The position numbers were made by a program, and so were the translations under genes. DNA of 64,000 nucleotides from Pseudomonas reidholzensis. Its GTDB lineage: Bacteria; Pseudomonadota; Gammaproteobacteria; Pseudomonadales; Pseudomonadaceae. The DNA lies in assembly GCF_900536025.1 (NCBI RefSeq), contig NZ_UNOZ01000028.1, positions 62,001 to 126,000 of the forward strand, read 5' to 3'. Positions 1 through 8,309 of this stretch are shown piece by piece; position 1 is the stretch's first letter; every line of letters starts with the position of its first letter. The notes under the pieces are model-generated. The model saw nothing but the letters and a program-made list of their open reading frames with translations, did no database searches and had not been told where the DNA came from.

Positions 1-87
1 GTGGGTGACCTGGAGTGCCACCCGGGCACCCCGCCGCAGGGCCCGAGAACCCGACTGGAGCAACGCTGGGTGGATGAGACCGCATGA
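1..87 (+). CDS. C-terminal end of FliK-family (hook-length control-like) protein, partial
   Basis: Frame 1 is open from the window edge to a TGA at 85-87 and encodes 28 residues ending in TRLEQRWVDETA. The stop overlaps the ATG of the next gene in an ATGA junction, so the two are translationally coupled. The downstream FlhB-like gene is normally preceded in Pseudomonas by a second FliK-domain protein, and the basic/acidic tail here resembles my memory of that protein. The body of the gene lies outside the window, so the family call rests on the tail and the context only. Confidence 0.5.
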   Translation: MGDLECHPGTPPQGPRTRLEQRWVDETA

Positions 88-419
88 GCAGCAAGCAACC
101 GCGTCAGGCCATTGCCCTGAGCTACGACGGCCAGCAGGCGCCGACCTTGAGTGCCAAGGGTGATGATGAACTGGCCGAGGCGATCCTTGCGCTGGCGCGC
201 GAGCATGAAGTGCCGATCTACGAGAATGCCGAACTGGTGAGCCTGCTGGCGCGCCTGGAGCTTGGGGAGCAGATCCCCGAGGCGTTGTACCTGACCATTG
301 CCGAGATCATCGCCTTTGCCTGGCAGTTGCGCGGCAAGGCGCCGGTGGGGTTCAACGATGAACCCGCCCCGGCGCGGGACATCACGCCTGAGGCGTTGCG
401 GCTGCCGCGAGGGGGCTAG
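84..419 (+). CDS. Small FlhB C-terminal-domain-like protein (FlhX type)
   Basis: This 111-aa soluble protein resembles only the cytoplasmic C-terminal domain of FlhB/YscU: AIALSYDGQQAPTLSAKG, then a helix-rich core with EVPIYENAELVSLLARLELG and IPEALYLTIAEIIAFAW. The full FlhB at 14925-16070 has the matching stretch IYYSTELEQEIPAGLYLAVAQVLAYVF. It lacks all membrane helices and the self-cleaving NPTH loop. The start is the ATG at 84, overlapping the preceding FliK-like stop. The pair FliK-like plus FlhB-like mirrors the export-switch partners FliK and FlhB, which suggests a role modulating substrate-specificity switching. That role is inference. It converges on the minus-strand chemotaxis operon across a REP pair. 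Confidence 0.85.
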   Translation: MSSKQPRQAIALSYDGQQAPTLSAKGDDELAEAILALAREHEVPIYENAELVSLLARLELGEQIPEALYLTIAEIIAFAWQLRGKAPVGFNDEPAPARDITPEALRLPRGG

Positions 420-450
420 AGGCAGCCAAGCAATGAGTCGCCTGTGCTGA

Positions 451-549
451 CGCCTTCGCGGGGCAAGCCCGCTCCCACAGGATCTCTGCACGGCTCGAAT
501 CTCGGGCCTGCCGCAGAACCTGTGGGAGCGGGCTTGCCCCGCGAAGGCG
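451..549. repeat. Inverted pair of REP sequences (REPIN-like)
   Basis: Two copies of CGCCTTCGCGGGGCAAGCCC followed by GCTCCCACAG lie in opposite orientation, about 40 bp apart, between convergent genes. The same REP core recurs in this window at about 14.8, 20.5 and 24.9 kb. The transcript can fold into a long hairpin, so it may act as a transcription end for both sides. No other gene is seen in 420-578. Confidence 0.85.
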
Positions 550-578
550 CCGGCCCAGGCAACCGATTCCGTAAGCCG

Positions 579-971
579 TTATCCGCGATGCAACTTGGTC
601 ATCAACTGCGCCTCGGCCTGGGTCAACCCACACGTCTGCGTCAGCTCATCGACACTCGCCCCCATCCCCACCAGCTTCGCCGCCTGGGAAAAGGTCACAT
701 CGTTCGGATCGCGCTGCTCAAGCTGCTGCAGCTTGTCCGGCAATGGCGCCACCACCGCACGCAGCTCGTGCAGCGCCTCACCCATGCGCACCGTGCCGTT
801 CTGGTAATCGTCCAGACGCTTGGCCAGGTCCTTGATGCGTTGATCACGCACGGCATCGCCCTGAGCCTGCTGAGCCGCCAGCTCACGCTGGCGCTTGCTG
901 TAGTTGAGAAACAACCACAGGCTCAGCGCCCAGAGCAGCGCCAGGAAGATGACAGCAACCTCGAAAATCAA
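579..971 (-). CDS. DUF2802 family membrane-anchored protein at the end of the chemotaxis operon
   Basis: This 130-aa protein has one N-terminal membrane helix (about residues 3-23, IFEVAVIFLALLWALSLWLF). A charged coiled-coil stretch (SKRQRELAAQQAQGDAVRDQ) follows, and then a C-terminal helical part ending in GLTQAEAQLMTKLHRG that looks like a small helix-turn-helix. The family follows cheW in Pseudomonas flagellar clusters, and its function is unknown to me. It starts one base after the cheW stop, so it is almost certainly co-transcribed with it. A structural role at the pole is possible, but nothing in the sequence proves it. Confidence 0.8.
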   Translation of the reverse strand: MIFEVAVIFLALLWALSLWLFLNYSKRQRELAAQQAQGDAVRDQRIKDLAKRLDDYQNGTVRMGEALHELRAVVAPLPDKLQQLEQRDPNDVTFSQAAKLVGMGASVDELTQTCGLTQAEAQLMTKLHRG

Positions 972-972
972 C

Positions 973-1452
973 TCAGATGTTCTCCAGCTCGGACCACTCT
1001 TCCTCGGTCATCATCTTGTCCAGCTCGACCAGGATCAACAGCTCGCCGTTCTTGTTGCACACGCCCTGGATGAACTTGGCCGACTCTTCGTTGCCCACGT
1101 TCGGCGCGGTCTCGATCTCCGACTGACGCAGGTAGACCACTTCGGCCACGCTGTCGACCAGGATGCCGACCACTTGCTTGTCGGCCTCGATGATGACGAT
1201 ACGGGTGTTGTCGGTAACCTCGGTCGGCACCAGGCCAAAACGCTGGCGGGTGTCGATCACGGTCACCACGTTACCGCGCAGGTTGATGATGCCCAGCACG
1301 TAGCTCGGCGCACCCGGAACCGGAGCGATCTCGGTGTAACGCAGGACTTCCTGCACCTGCATGACGTTGATGCCGTAGGACTCGTTGTCCAGACGGAAGG
1401 TTACCCATTGCAGGATCGGATCTTCGGAACCTTGTGCGGACGACTTTTTCAT
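973..1452 (-). CDS. cheW: Chemotaxis coupling protein CheW
   Basis: This 159-aa single CheW/SH3-like domain protein bridges chemoreceptors and the CheA P5 domain in polar arrays. Recognisable segments are WVTFRLDNESYGINVMQVQE, APSYVLGIINLRGNVVTVID and VVGILVDSVAEVV. I chose the ATG at 1452 (MKKSSAQG), which is preceded by AGGGGA. The upstream in-frame TTG would add only MRGRG. It sits downstream of parP, a second CheW-domain gene, so the locus encodes two different array couplers. The length matches other Pseudomonas CheW proteins. Confidence 0.96.
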   Translation of the reverse strand: MKKSSAQGSEDPILQWVTFRLDNESYGINVMQVQEVLRYTEIAPVPGAPSYVLGIINLRGNVVTVIDTRQRFGLVPTEVTDNTRIVIIEADKQVVGILVDSVAEVVYLRQSEIETAPNVGNEESAKFIQGVCNKNGELLILVELDKMMTEEEWSELENI

Positions 1453-1518
1453 TCCCCTACCCCTCAAAATCCGCCATCGGCGGTGTGCTCGGTCTGGCCG
1501 CCGCAGCAGCGGCCTGAA

Positions 1519-2436
1519 TTATTGGTGTTTGCCGTGCATCTGCTTGACGGCGCCACTGGCGATCAACTCGGCCAGTTCGGCGACATCGAGCAAGGCACAC
1601 ATGTGTTCGATCACCGTGCCGGCCAGCCACGGGCGTTGCCCACGCTGGCTGCGCCACTTGATCTCGTTAGGGTCCAGGCGCAGCGAACGGCTGACCTGGT
1701 GCACCGCCAGCCCCCACTCATAGCCCTGGACGGAAATCACGTACTGCAGGCCCTGGCGAAAATCTTCGCGGTAGCGGTCGGGCATCACCCAGCGTGCGGT
1801 GTCGAGCACCTTGAGGTTGCCCGCCTGGCAGGTGAGGATGCCGAGGAACCAGTCCGGCTGGCCAAACAGCGGTGTCAGCTCCTGGCCGGCCAGGCTGTAG
1901 ATCGAGCCCAGGCACACCAGCGGCACCGCCAGGGTCAGCCCGGCGACGTCGAACAGCAGGCATTCGAAGGGCTCGGCGGCCCAGTGCGGGCGGCCGTCGA
2001 CAGTCGCCGGGGGCACCGGCAGGTGGCTCGACGGCAGGTGCACTTCGACCAGCGGCTCGACCCACTCCGGGGCCTGGACCTCGGTCAGCACCGGAATACT
2101 GGCCTCGGCCAGCACCTCGCTGTCGACCACCGTGACCACCGGTTCAGCCGCCGGCGTGGCAGGCGCCAGCACCGTAGCCAGGACCTTGGGTTGCGGCTCG
2201 GCGAACGGACGTAAGCTCGGCGTCGGCGGCGCCACGGGCGCAGGCTCAGCCTGACGCTGGGCGTCACGCGCCTGCTCCTCACGGACCGCCGCCTCGAAGT
2301 CTTCGCTGGGCGAGGTCACGAGCAGCGGCGCTTCGACCGGCAGCTCTACGGTTTCCGTGGCCTCCTGCAGCAGGCCATCGAGGTAGGACTGCAAGGCCAG
2401 TTGAGGCTTGCTGGCGATCTGCCGCGCTTGATTCAT
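1519..2436 (-). CDS. parP: CheW-domain polar array protein ParP
   Basis: This 305-aa protein has a long Pro/Ala/Glu-rich N-terminal half (about 1-150) and a C-terminal CheW-like domain (about 160-300: FECLLFDVAGLTLAVPLVCL, WFLGILTCQAGNLKVLDTAR). In Vibrio, ParP tethers ParC to CheA and stabilises chemoreceptor arrays at the pole, and the architecture and the adjacency to parC fit that family. The ATG at 2436 overlaps the parC stop (ATGA). The longer upstream frame runs backwards through parC and is not coding. The CheA linker repeats in this window are candidate binding sites. Confidence 0.88.
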   Translation of the reverse strand: MNQARQIASKPQLALQSYLDGLLQEATETVELPVEAPLLVTSPSEDFEAAVREEQARDAQRQAEPAPVAPPTPSLRPFAEPQPKVLATVLAPATPAAEPVVTVVDSEVLAEASIPVLTEVQAPEWVEPLVEVHLPSSHLPVPPATVDGRPHWAAEPFECLLFDVAGLTLAVPLVCLGSIYSLAGQELTPLFGQPDWFLGILTCQAGNLKVLDTARWVMPDRYREDFRQGLQYVISVQGYEWGLAVHQVSRSLRLDPNEIKWRSQRGQRPWLAGTVIEHMCALLDVAELAELIASGAVKQMHGKHQ

Positions 2437-3224
2437 CAGGCCACCTGCAGGGCGGATTTGTAGGTGAGCATGTGCTTGAGCAGCGCGCGGTAGGCAATCA
2501 CCCCGCGGCTCTTGCCGTCGAACTGCGAAGGCGTGACACCCGCCCGGCTGGCATCGCGCAAGCGCGTGTCGACCGGGATATAACCCTGCCAGACACTCTC
2601 GGCGTAGGTATCGCGCAGCACCTTGAGGGTGCCCAGCGAGGCCTGGGTACGGCGGTCGAACAGGGTCGGCACGATCTGGTACGGCAGCGCCTGCTTGCGC
2701 GAGCGGTTGATCATGGCCAGGGTGCCAACCATGCGCTCCAGGCCCTTGACCGCGAGAAACTCGGTCTGCACCGGGATCACCAGCTGCTGGCTGGCAGCCA
2801 GGGCGTTGACCATCAGCACGCCGAGCAGTGGCGGGCTGTCGATGAGGGCAAAGTCGAAATCCTGCCACAGCTGCGCCAGACTCTTGGCGATCACCAGGCC
2901 CAGGCCACTCTGCCCCGGCGACTGACGCTCGAGGACCGCCAGCGCGGTGCTCGACGGCAGCAAGGAGATACGCTGGTCGCTGGTCGGCAGCAGCAGTTGC
3001 CCCGGCAGCCCTTCGGGCACCGTGCCCTTGTGCAGGAACAGGTCATAGCAACTGTGCTCCAGCGCGTCCGGGTTGTGCCCGAAATAGCTGGTCATGGAGC
3101 CGTGCGGGTCGAGATCGACGACGACCACGCGCTTGCCCGCATCGGCCAGCAAGCCGGCCAGGGCGATGGTGGTGGTGGTCTTGCCGACGCCACCTTTTTG
3201 ATTGGCTACTGCCCAGACTCTCAT
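2436..3224 (-). CDS. parC: ParA-like ATPase ParC for polar placement of chemotaxis arrays
   Basis: This 262-aa deviant-Walker ATPase has NQKGGVGKTTTT at residues 8-19, VVVVDLDPHGSMTSYF as the switch region and ALIDSPPLLG further on. Such ParA relatives in flagellar clusters segregate chemotaxis arrays rather than plasmids or chromosomes, and no parB gene is nearby. Its stop overlaps the parP start in ATGA, so the two are coupled. It follows motD after a short gap that holds no other gene. The start MRVWAVANQKGG is typical of the family. Confidence 0.92.
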   Translation of the reverse strand: MRVWAVANQKGGVGKTTTTIALAGLLADAGKRVVVVDLDPHGSMTSYFGHNPDALEHSCYDLFLHKGTVPEGLPGQLLLPTSDQRISLLPSSTALAVLERQSPGQSGLGLVIAKSLAQLWQDFDFALIDSPPLLGVLMVNALAASQQLVIPVQTEFLAVKGLERMVGTLAMINRSRKQALPYQIVPTLFDRRTQASLGTLKVLRDTYAESVWQGYIPVDTRLRDASRAGVTPSQFDGKSRGVIAYRALLKHMLTYKSALQVA

Positions 3225-3302
3225 GGTGCGCTGCTTCCTCCCGGTATGGCCGCCTGCCCTGCCGGGAACGGTATGAAATTCAGTGACGGGGATTTGACGG
3301 GG

Positions 3303-4160
3303 TTAGCCCCCTCCCGCCGGTGCTGTCGATGCAGGTGCACTTTGTGTGCCAGCCCGCCGCAACGCCGCGTCCGGGGTGGCATTGGCCGTGCCGGTACCGG
3401 TCAGGCTGCGGCGCACTTCGAGGTTGCGCGAGATCACCAGCACCACCCGGCGGTTGCGCGCGCGGCCCTCGGCGTTGTCGTTGCTGGCCACCGGCTGGTA
3501 CTCGCCGTAGCCGACCGAGGCCATGCGGCCCGGGTTGACGCCGTTCATCGCCAGCAAGCGGACGATGCTCGCCGCCCGCGAGGCCGACAGCTCCCAGTTG
3601 GTCGGGTACTGGGCGGTGCGGATCGGCAAATTGTCGGTAAAGCCTTCGACGTGCACCGGGTTGGCGAACGGCTTGAGGATGTTCGCCACCTTCTCGACGA
3701 TGCTGAAGGCGGTGTCGCTGGGCATCGCGTCACCGCTGCCGAACAGCAGCGCCGAGTTGAGCTCGATCTCGACCCACAGCTCATTGCCGCGCACGGTCAT
3801 CTGCTTGGAGTCGATCAGGTCGCCGAAAGCATTGCGCACATCGTCGCTGATGCTCTTCAACGGATCGACGCTGGCCGACGCCAGGCCGGCATCGGTCTGC
3901 TCGCTGTCCTTGATCAGCGGCTCGGCGGGCTTGACGCTGAGCGGTTGTTCATCGCCGATGGGGATCGGCTTCATGCTCCGCTCGGGGTCGTTGAACACCC
4001 CCAGCAGGGCCTGGGAAATGACCTTGTACTTGCCCTCGTTGATCGACGAGATCGAATACATGACCACGAAAAAGGCGAACAGCAGCGTGATGAAGTCGGC
4101 GTACGACACCAACCAGCGCTCGTGATTCTCGTGTTCCTCGGTATGACGACGGCGACGCAT
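3303..4160 (-). CDS. motD: Flagellar stator protein MotD (second stator B-type subunit)
   Basis: This 285-aa protein has a short basic cytoplasmic N-terminus and one membrane helix (about 17-38) carrying the conserved proton-binding Asp22 in SYADFITLLFAFF. A C-terminal OmpA-like peptidoglycan-binding domain follows (about 140-240, with HVEGFTDNLPIR and GYGEYQPVASN). It pairs with MotC, encoded 3 bp upstream, and anchors the stator to the wall. In Pseudomonas MotCD works beside MotAB and matters for swarming. The C-terminal tail beyond the OmpA domain is low-complexity Ala/Pro/Gly. Confidence 0.95.
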   Translation of the reverse strand: MRRRRHTEEHENHERWLVSYADFITLLFAFFVVMYSISSINEGKYKVISQALLGVFNDPERSMKPIPIGDEQPLSVKPAEPLIKDSEQTDAGLASASVDPLKSISDDVRNAFGDLIDSKQMTVRGNELWVEIELNSALLFGSGDAMPSDTAFSIVEKVANILKPFANPVHVEGFTDNLPIRTAQYPTNWELSASRAASIVRLLAMNGVNPGRMASVGYGEYQPVASNDNAEGRARNRRVVLVISRNLEVRRSLTGTGTANATPDAALRRAGTQSAPASTAPAGGG

Positions 4161-4163
4161 GGC

Positions 4164-4904
4164 TTACTCCATGAAGCCTTGCAGCTTCAGCTCGATCGAG
4201 CGTGGGTTTTCGCCTTCGGCGATCGACAAGAGGCCTTCGAGGAGCATCTCGCGGTAGCGCGACTGACGCATGACGATGGCTTTCAGCTTGTTGGCGATCG
4301 GCAGCAGGATCAGGTTGGCACTGGCCACGCCATAGATGGTGGCGACGAAGGCCACGGCGATGCCGTTACCCAGTTGCGACGGGTCGGCCAGGTTGCCCAT
4401 GACGTGGATCAGGCCCATCACCGCACCGATGATGCCGATGGTCGGCGCATAGCCGCCCATGCTTTCGAACACTTTCGCGGCCTGGATATCGCGGCTTTCC
4501 TGGGTCAGGAAGTCCACTTCGAGGATGCTCCGTACCGCCTCCGGCTCAGCGCCGTCGACCAACAACTGCAGGCCTTTGCGGGCGTAAGGATCGGGCTCGG
4601 CGTCAGCCACCCCTTCCAGGCCGAGCAGGCCTTCCTTGCGCGCCGTCAGGCTCCAGTTGACCACCCGATCGATGCCACCCGCGAGGTCGACCCGCGGCGG
4701 GAAGATGATCCAGCGGACGATCTGCAAGGCGCGCTTGAACGATGGCAGCGGCGCCTGCAGCAAGGCCGCGCCGAGGGTGCCGCCCAGCACGATCAAGGCC
4801 GCTGGCGCATTGAGCAGCGCACCGACGTGGCCGCCCTCGAGGAAGTTGCCACCGACAATGGCGACGAAGGCGAGGATCAGGCCGATCAGGCTCAGGACAT
4901 CCAT
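4164..4904 (-). CDS. motC: Flagellar stator protein MotC (second stator A-type subunit)
   Basis: This 246-aa MotA/ExbB-family membrane protein has helices near 1-20 and 28-50 (GALLNAPAALIVLGGTLGAA) and two more around residues 145-200 (GGYAPTIGIIGAVMGLIHVM, GIAVAFVATIYGVASANLIL). A cytoplasmic loop rich in charged residues lies between the pairs. The ATG at 4904 overlaps the cheB TGA, which I take as the start rather than the ATG 9 bp upstream. It forms the proton channel with MotD. Confidence 0.95.
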   Translation of the reverse strand: MDVLSLIGLILAFVAIVGGNFLEGGHVGALLNAPAALIVLGGTLGAALLQAPLPSFKRALQIVRWIIFPPRVDLAGGIDRVVNWSLTARKEGLLGLEGVADAEPDPYARKGLQLLVDGAEPEAVRSILEVDFLTQESRDIQAAKVFESMGGYAPTIGIIGAVMGLIHVMGNLADPSQLGNGIAVAFVATIYGVASANLILLPIANKLKAIVMRQSRYREMLLEGLLSIAEGENPRSIELKLQGFME

Positions 4905-6043
4905 CAGACGCACGCCTCGACCAGGTGCCGGCCAATGTCGTCCAGGCTGTATACCGCGTCGGCCAGGTTGGCCTTGACGATGGCCATGGGCATGCCATAG
5001 ATCACGCAGCTGGCTTCATCCTGGGCCCACACGGTGCTGCCACCCTGCTTGAGCAGGCGCGCACCTTCGCGGCCATCGGCGCCCATGCCGGTGAGCACCA
5101 CCGACAGCACCTTGTCGCCATACGACTTGGCCGCCGAGCCAAAGGTGATGTCCACGCACGGCTTGTAGTTGAGGCGCTCGTCGCCTGGCAGGATCTTCAC
5201 CGTGCCGCGGCCATCGACCATCATCTGCTTGCCACCGGGGGCCAGCAGGGCCAGGCCCGGGCGCAGCACGTCGCCGTCCTCGGCTTCCTTGACGCTGATC
5301 TTGCACAGCTTGTCGAGGCGCTCGGCAAACGCCTTGGTGAACGCCGCCGGCATGTGCTGGATGAGCACGATCGGCGCCGGGAAATTGGCCGGCAACTGGG
5401 TCAGCACCCGCTGCAGCGCGACCGGACCACCGGTCGAGGTGCCAATCGCCACCAGCTTGTACGGCTTGCGCTTGGGCGCCGGTGAGTGGCTGCTGGCGGC
5501 GGCCGGTGCAGGGCTGCGCACAGGCGCGGCAGTGCGCAGCGGCGCCGGGCTGGCGAAGCTGCTGGTCGGCGCAGGGCTGCTGGCCGCCGGGCTCGGGGCC
5601 GCGACCGCAGCCGGGGCTGGCGCGGCGTAGCTGCCCAGGCGACGGTTGCTGCGCGAAATGCTGTGGACCTTTTCGCAGAGCATCTGCTTGACCTTGTCAG
5701 GGTTGCGCGAGATGTCTTCGAAGTTTTTCGGCAGGTAATCCACCGCCCCGGCGTCCAGCGCATCGAGGGTCACCCGCGCGCCTTCATGGGTCAGCGAAGA
5801 GAACATCAACACCGGCGTCGGGCAGCGCTGCATGATGTGCCGCACTGCGGTGATGCCATCCATCATGGGCATTTCATAGTCCATGGTGATGACATCGGGC
5901 TTGAGCGACAGCGCCTGGTCGATTGCTTCCTTGCCATTGGTCGCGGTGCCCACGACCTGGATCGTCGGGTCCGCCGAGAGAATTTCCGAAACGCGCCGGC
6001 GGAAGAAACCGGAATCGTCCACCACCAGGACCTTGACTGCCAT
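4904..6043 (-). CDS. cheB: Chemotaxis protein-glutamate methylesterase CheB
   Basis: This 379-aa receptor methylesterase/deamidase has an N-terminal receiver domain (phospho-acceptor Asp55 in VITMDYEMPMMDG) and an Ala/Pro/Ser-rich linker at about 135-190. The C-terminal esterase domain contains AIGTSTGGP (catalytic Ser), VLIQHMP (His) and LTGMGADG (Asp). The ATG at 6043 has GGAG seven bases upstream. A GTG two codons earlier would leave too little room. It resets receptor methylation under CheA control and is coupled to motC. Confidence 0.96.
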   Translation of the reverse strand: MAVKVLVVDDSGFFRRRVSEILSADPTIQVVGTATNGKEAIDQALSLKPDVITMDYEMPMMDGITAVRHIMQRCPTPVLMFSSLTHEGARVTLDALDAGAVDYLPKNFEDISRNPDKVKQMLCEKVHSISRSNRRLGSYAAPAPAAVAAPSPAASSPAPTSSFASPAPLRTAAPVRSPAPAAASSHSPAPKRKPYKLVAIGTSTGGPVALQRVLTQLPANFPAPIVLIQHMPAAFTKAFAERLDKLCKISVKEAEDGDVLRPGLALLAPGGKQMMVDGRGTVKILPGDERLNYKPCVDITFGSAAKSYGDKVLSVVLTGMGADGREGARLLKQGGSTVWAQDEASCVIYGMPMAIVKANLADAVYSLDDIGRHLVEACV

Positions 6044-6056
6044 AAACACTCCATTA

Positions 6057-6084
6057 GGCGGCGCACCCGTCAGGCTGCGCCGCC
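6057..6084 (-). terminator. Intercistronic GC-rich hairpin between cheA and cheB
   Basis: A perfect 9-bp stem (GGCGGCGCA / TGCGCCGCC) with a 10-base loop sits just after the cheA stop. It has no U-tract on the minus strand, so it is more likely an RNA-stability or attenuation element than a full terminator. Confidence 0.4.
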
Positions 6085-6089
6085 GAAAA

Positions 6090-8297
6090 TCAATAACGCT
6101 TGGCCGCGTAGCGCTTGAGCATGCTCGGCACGTCGAGGATCAGCGCGATACGGCCGTCGCCGGTGATGGTGGCGCCAGACATGCCCGGCGTGCCCTGGAG
6201 CATCTTGCCCAGCGGCTTGATCACCACCTCTTCCTGGCCGACCAGCTGATCGACGACGAAGCCGATGCGCTGGGTGCCGACCGAAAGGATCACCACATGG
6301 CCCTCACGCTGCTCCTCGTGCACCTGGTCCTGGACCAGCCAGCGCTTGAGGTAGAACAGCGGCAAGGCCTTGTCGCGGACGATCACCACTTCCTGGCCGT
6401 CGACCACGTTGGTGCGCGACAGGTCGAGGTGGAAGATCTCGTTGACGTTGACCAGCGGGAAGGCGAACGCCTGGTTGGCGAGCATGACCATCAGGGTCGG
6501 CATGATCGCCAGGGTCAACGGCACCTTGATGACGATCTTCGAACCCTGGCCCTTGGCCGAGTAGATGTTGATCGAGCCGTTGAGCTGGGAGATCTTGGTT
6601 TTCACCACGTCCATGCCGACACCGCGGCCAGACACGTCGGAGATCTCGGTCTTGGTCGAGAAGCCGGGGGCGAAGATCAGGTTGTAGCAGTCCGATTCGC
6701 TCAGGCGCTCGGCCGCGTCCTTGTCCATCAGGCCCTTTTCCACGGCCTTGGCGCGCAGGACGTTGGGGTCCATGCCCTTGCCGTCGTCAGAGATCGACAA
6801 GAGGATGTGGTCGCCTTCCTGCTCGGCCGACAACACCACCTTGCCGGTGCGCGCCTTGCCGGAGGCCTCGCGCTCTTCGGGCATCTCGACGCCATGGTCG
6901 ACGGCGTTGCGCACCAAGTGCACCAACGGGTCGGCCAGGGCCTCGACGAGGTTCTTGTCGAGGTCGGTTTCTTCACCGACCAGCTCCAGGTTGATTTCCT
7001 TCTTGAGCTGGCGCGCCAGGTCACGAACCAGCCGCGGGAAGCGCCCGAAGACCTTCTTGATCGGCTGCATGCGGGTCTTCATGACCGCGGTCTGCAGGTC
7101 GGCGGTGACTACGTCGAGGTTCGACACGGCCTTGGACATGGCCTCGTCACCGCTGTTCAGGCCCAGGCGCACCAGGCGGTTACGCACCAGCACCAGCTCG
7201 CCGACCATGTTCATGATCTCGTCCAGCCGCGCGGTATCGACGCGCACGGTGGTTTCCGCTTCGCTGGCGTGTTTTTCCGGCGCGGGCGCTGGAGCACGGG
7301 CAGGCGCAGCCGGCCGGGCAGCGACCGCAGGGGCGGCGCTGGGGCCGGGTGCAGGCTTGGCCACCGGGCTGGCTTCAGCCTTGGCGGCAACGGCCGCTAC
7401 GGCTGGCGCTTCGACGGTCGCCGCGTCGGCAGAGAACTTGCCCTTGCCGTGCAACTCGTCGAGCAACGCTTCGAATTCATGCTCGCTGATTTCATCCGTG
7501 CTGGCAGCGGCTACTGCACTCGCCACAGGGGCGGCGGCAGGGGCCGGCAGCGCATCGGCGGCAAAGGTGCCCTTGCCATGCAGCTGATCGAGCAGCGCTT
7601 CGAATTCGTCGTCGGTGATCTCGTCGCTGGCCACGGCCGCAACCGGCGCCTCGGCGGTGGCTGGCGCCGCGTCGGGGGAAAACTGGCCTTTGCCATGCAA
7701 CTGATCGAGCAGCGACTCGAACTCGGCGTCGGTGATCTCGTCACCCTCGCCTGCCACCGCCTGGGCCGCTGGCTGCTCGGCAGCCTCGGCCTGGGCCTTG
7801 ACCGCGTCGAGCGAGTCGAGCAGCTGTTCGAATTCGGTGTCGGTGATGTCCGCTTCGGCGGCCGCCAGCGGCGCCTCTTCGATCACCGGCGCAACCGGCG
7901 CGGCGCTGCCCGGCTCAGCCAGGCGCGACAAGGCCGCGAGCAACTCCGGCGTCGCCGGGGTCACTTCAGTGCGCTCACGGACCTGGCCGAACATGCTGTT
8001 GACCGTGTCCAGTGCTTCGAGGACCACGTCCATCAGTTCGGCGTCGACCCGGCGCTCACCTTTACGCAGGATGTCGAAGACGTTCTCCGCGATATGGCAG
8101 CACTCCACCAGCTCATTGAGCTGGAGGAAGCCGGCGCCCCCTTTTACAGTGTGAAAACCGCGAAAAATGGCGTTGAGCAGGTCCGCATCATCAGGTCGGC
8201 TTTCCAGCTCGACCAGTTGTTCGGACAATAGCTCAAGAATTTCGCCGGCTTCTACCAGGAAATCCTGAAGGATTTCTTCATCGGCGCCGAAGCTCAT
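6090..8297 (-). CDS. cheA: Chemotaxis sensor histidine kinase CheA with repeated linker motifs
   Basis: This 735-aa kinase has an Hpt/P1 domain with the phospho-accepting His49 (IFRGFHTVKGGAGFL). A long Ala/Pro linker (about 130-350) follows, then the dimerisation domain starting at VDTARLDEIMNMVGELV, the HATPase domain (HLVRNAVDHGVEMPEE, GVGMDVVKTKI) and a CheW-like P5 domain at the C-terminus. The linker carries four copies of an acidic motif, about residues 149-160, 186-205, 225-244 and 268-287, of the form DEITxxEFExLLDxLHGKG. It phosphorylates CheY and CheB. The repeats are discussed as possible ParP-docking sites. Confidence 0.96.
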   Translation of the reverse strand: MSFGADEEILQDFLVEAGEILELLSEQLVELESRPDDADLLNAIFRGFHTVKGGAGFLQLNELVECCHIAENVFDILRKGERRVDAELMDVVLEALDTVNSMFGQVRERTEVTPATPELLAALSRLAEPGSAAPVAPVIEEAPLAAAEADITDTEFEQLLDSLDAVKAQAEAAEQPAAQAVAGEGDEITDAEFESLLDQLHGKGQFSPDAAPATAEAPVAAVASDEITDDEFEALLDQLHGKGTFAADALPAPAAAPVASAVAAASTDEISEHEFEALLDELHGKGKFSADAATVEAPAVAAVAAKAEASPVAKPAPGPSAAPAVAARPAAPARAPAPAPEKHASEAETTVRVDTARLDEIMNMVGELVLVRNRLVRLGLNSGDEAMSKAVSNLDVVTADLQTAVMKTRMQPIKKVFGRFPRLVRDLARQLKKEINLELVGEETDLDKNLVEALADPLVHLVRNAVDHGVEMPEEREASGKARTGKVVLSAEQEGDHILLSISDDGKGMDPNVLRAKAVEKGLMDKDAAERLSESDCYNLIFAPGFSTKTEISDVSGRGVGMDVVKTKISQLNGSINIYSAKGQGSKIVIKVPLTLAIMPTLMVMLANQAFAFPLVNVNEIFHLDLSRTNVVDGQEVVIVRDKALPLFYLKRWLVQDQVHEEQREGHVVILSVGTQRIGFVVDQLVGQEEVVIKPLGKMLQGTPGMSGATITGDGRIALILDVPSMLKRYAAKRY

Positions 8298-8309
8298 TAA
8301 ACGTGCTCC

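Noticed and set aside
2472..5000. 842-codon plus-strand open frame opposite parC, motD and motC
   Set aside because: It crosses several well-recognised minus-strand genes and has the His/Gln/Arg-rich composition of an antisense shadow.
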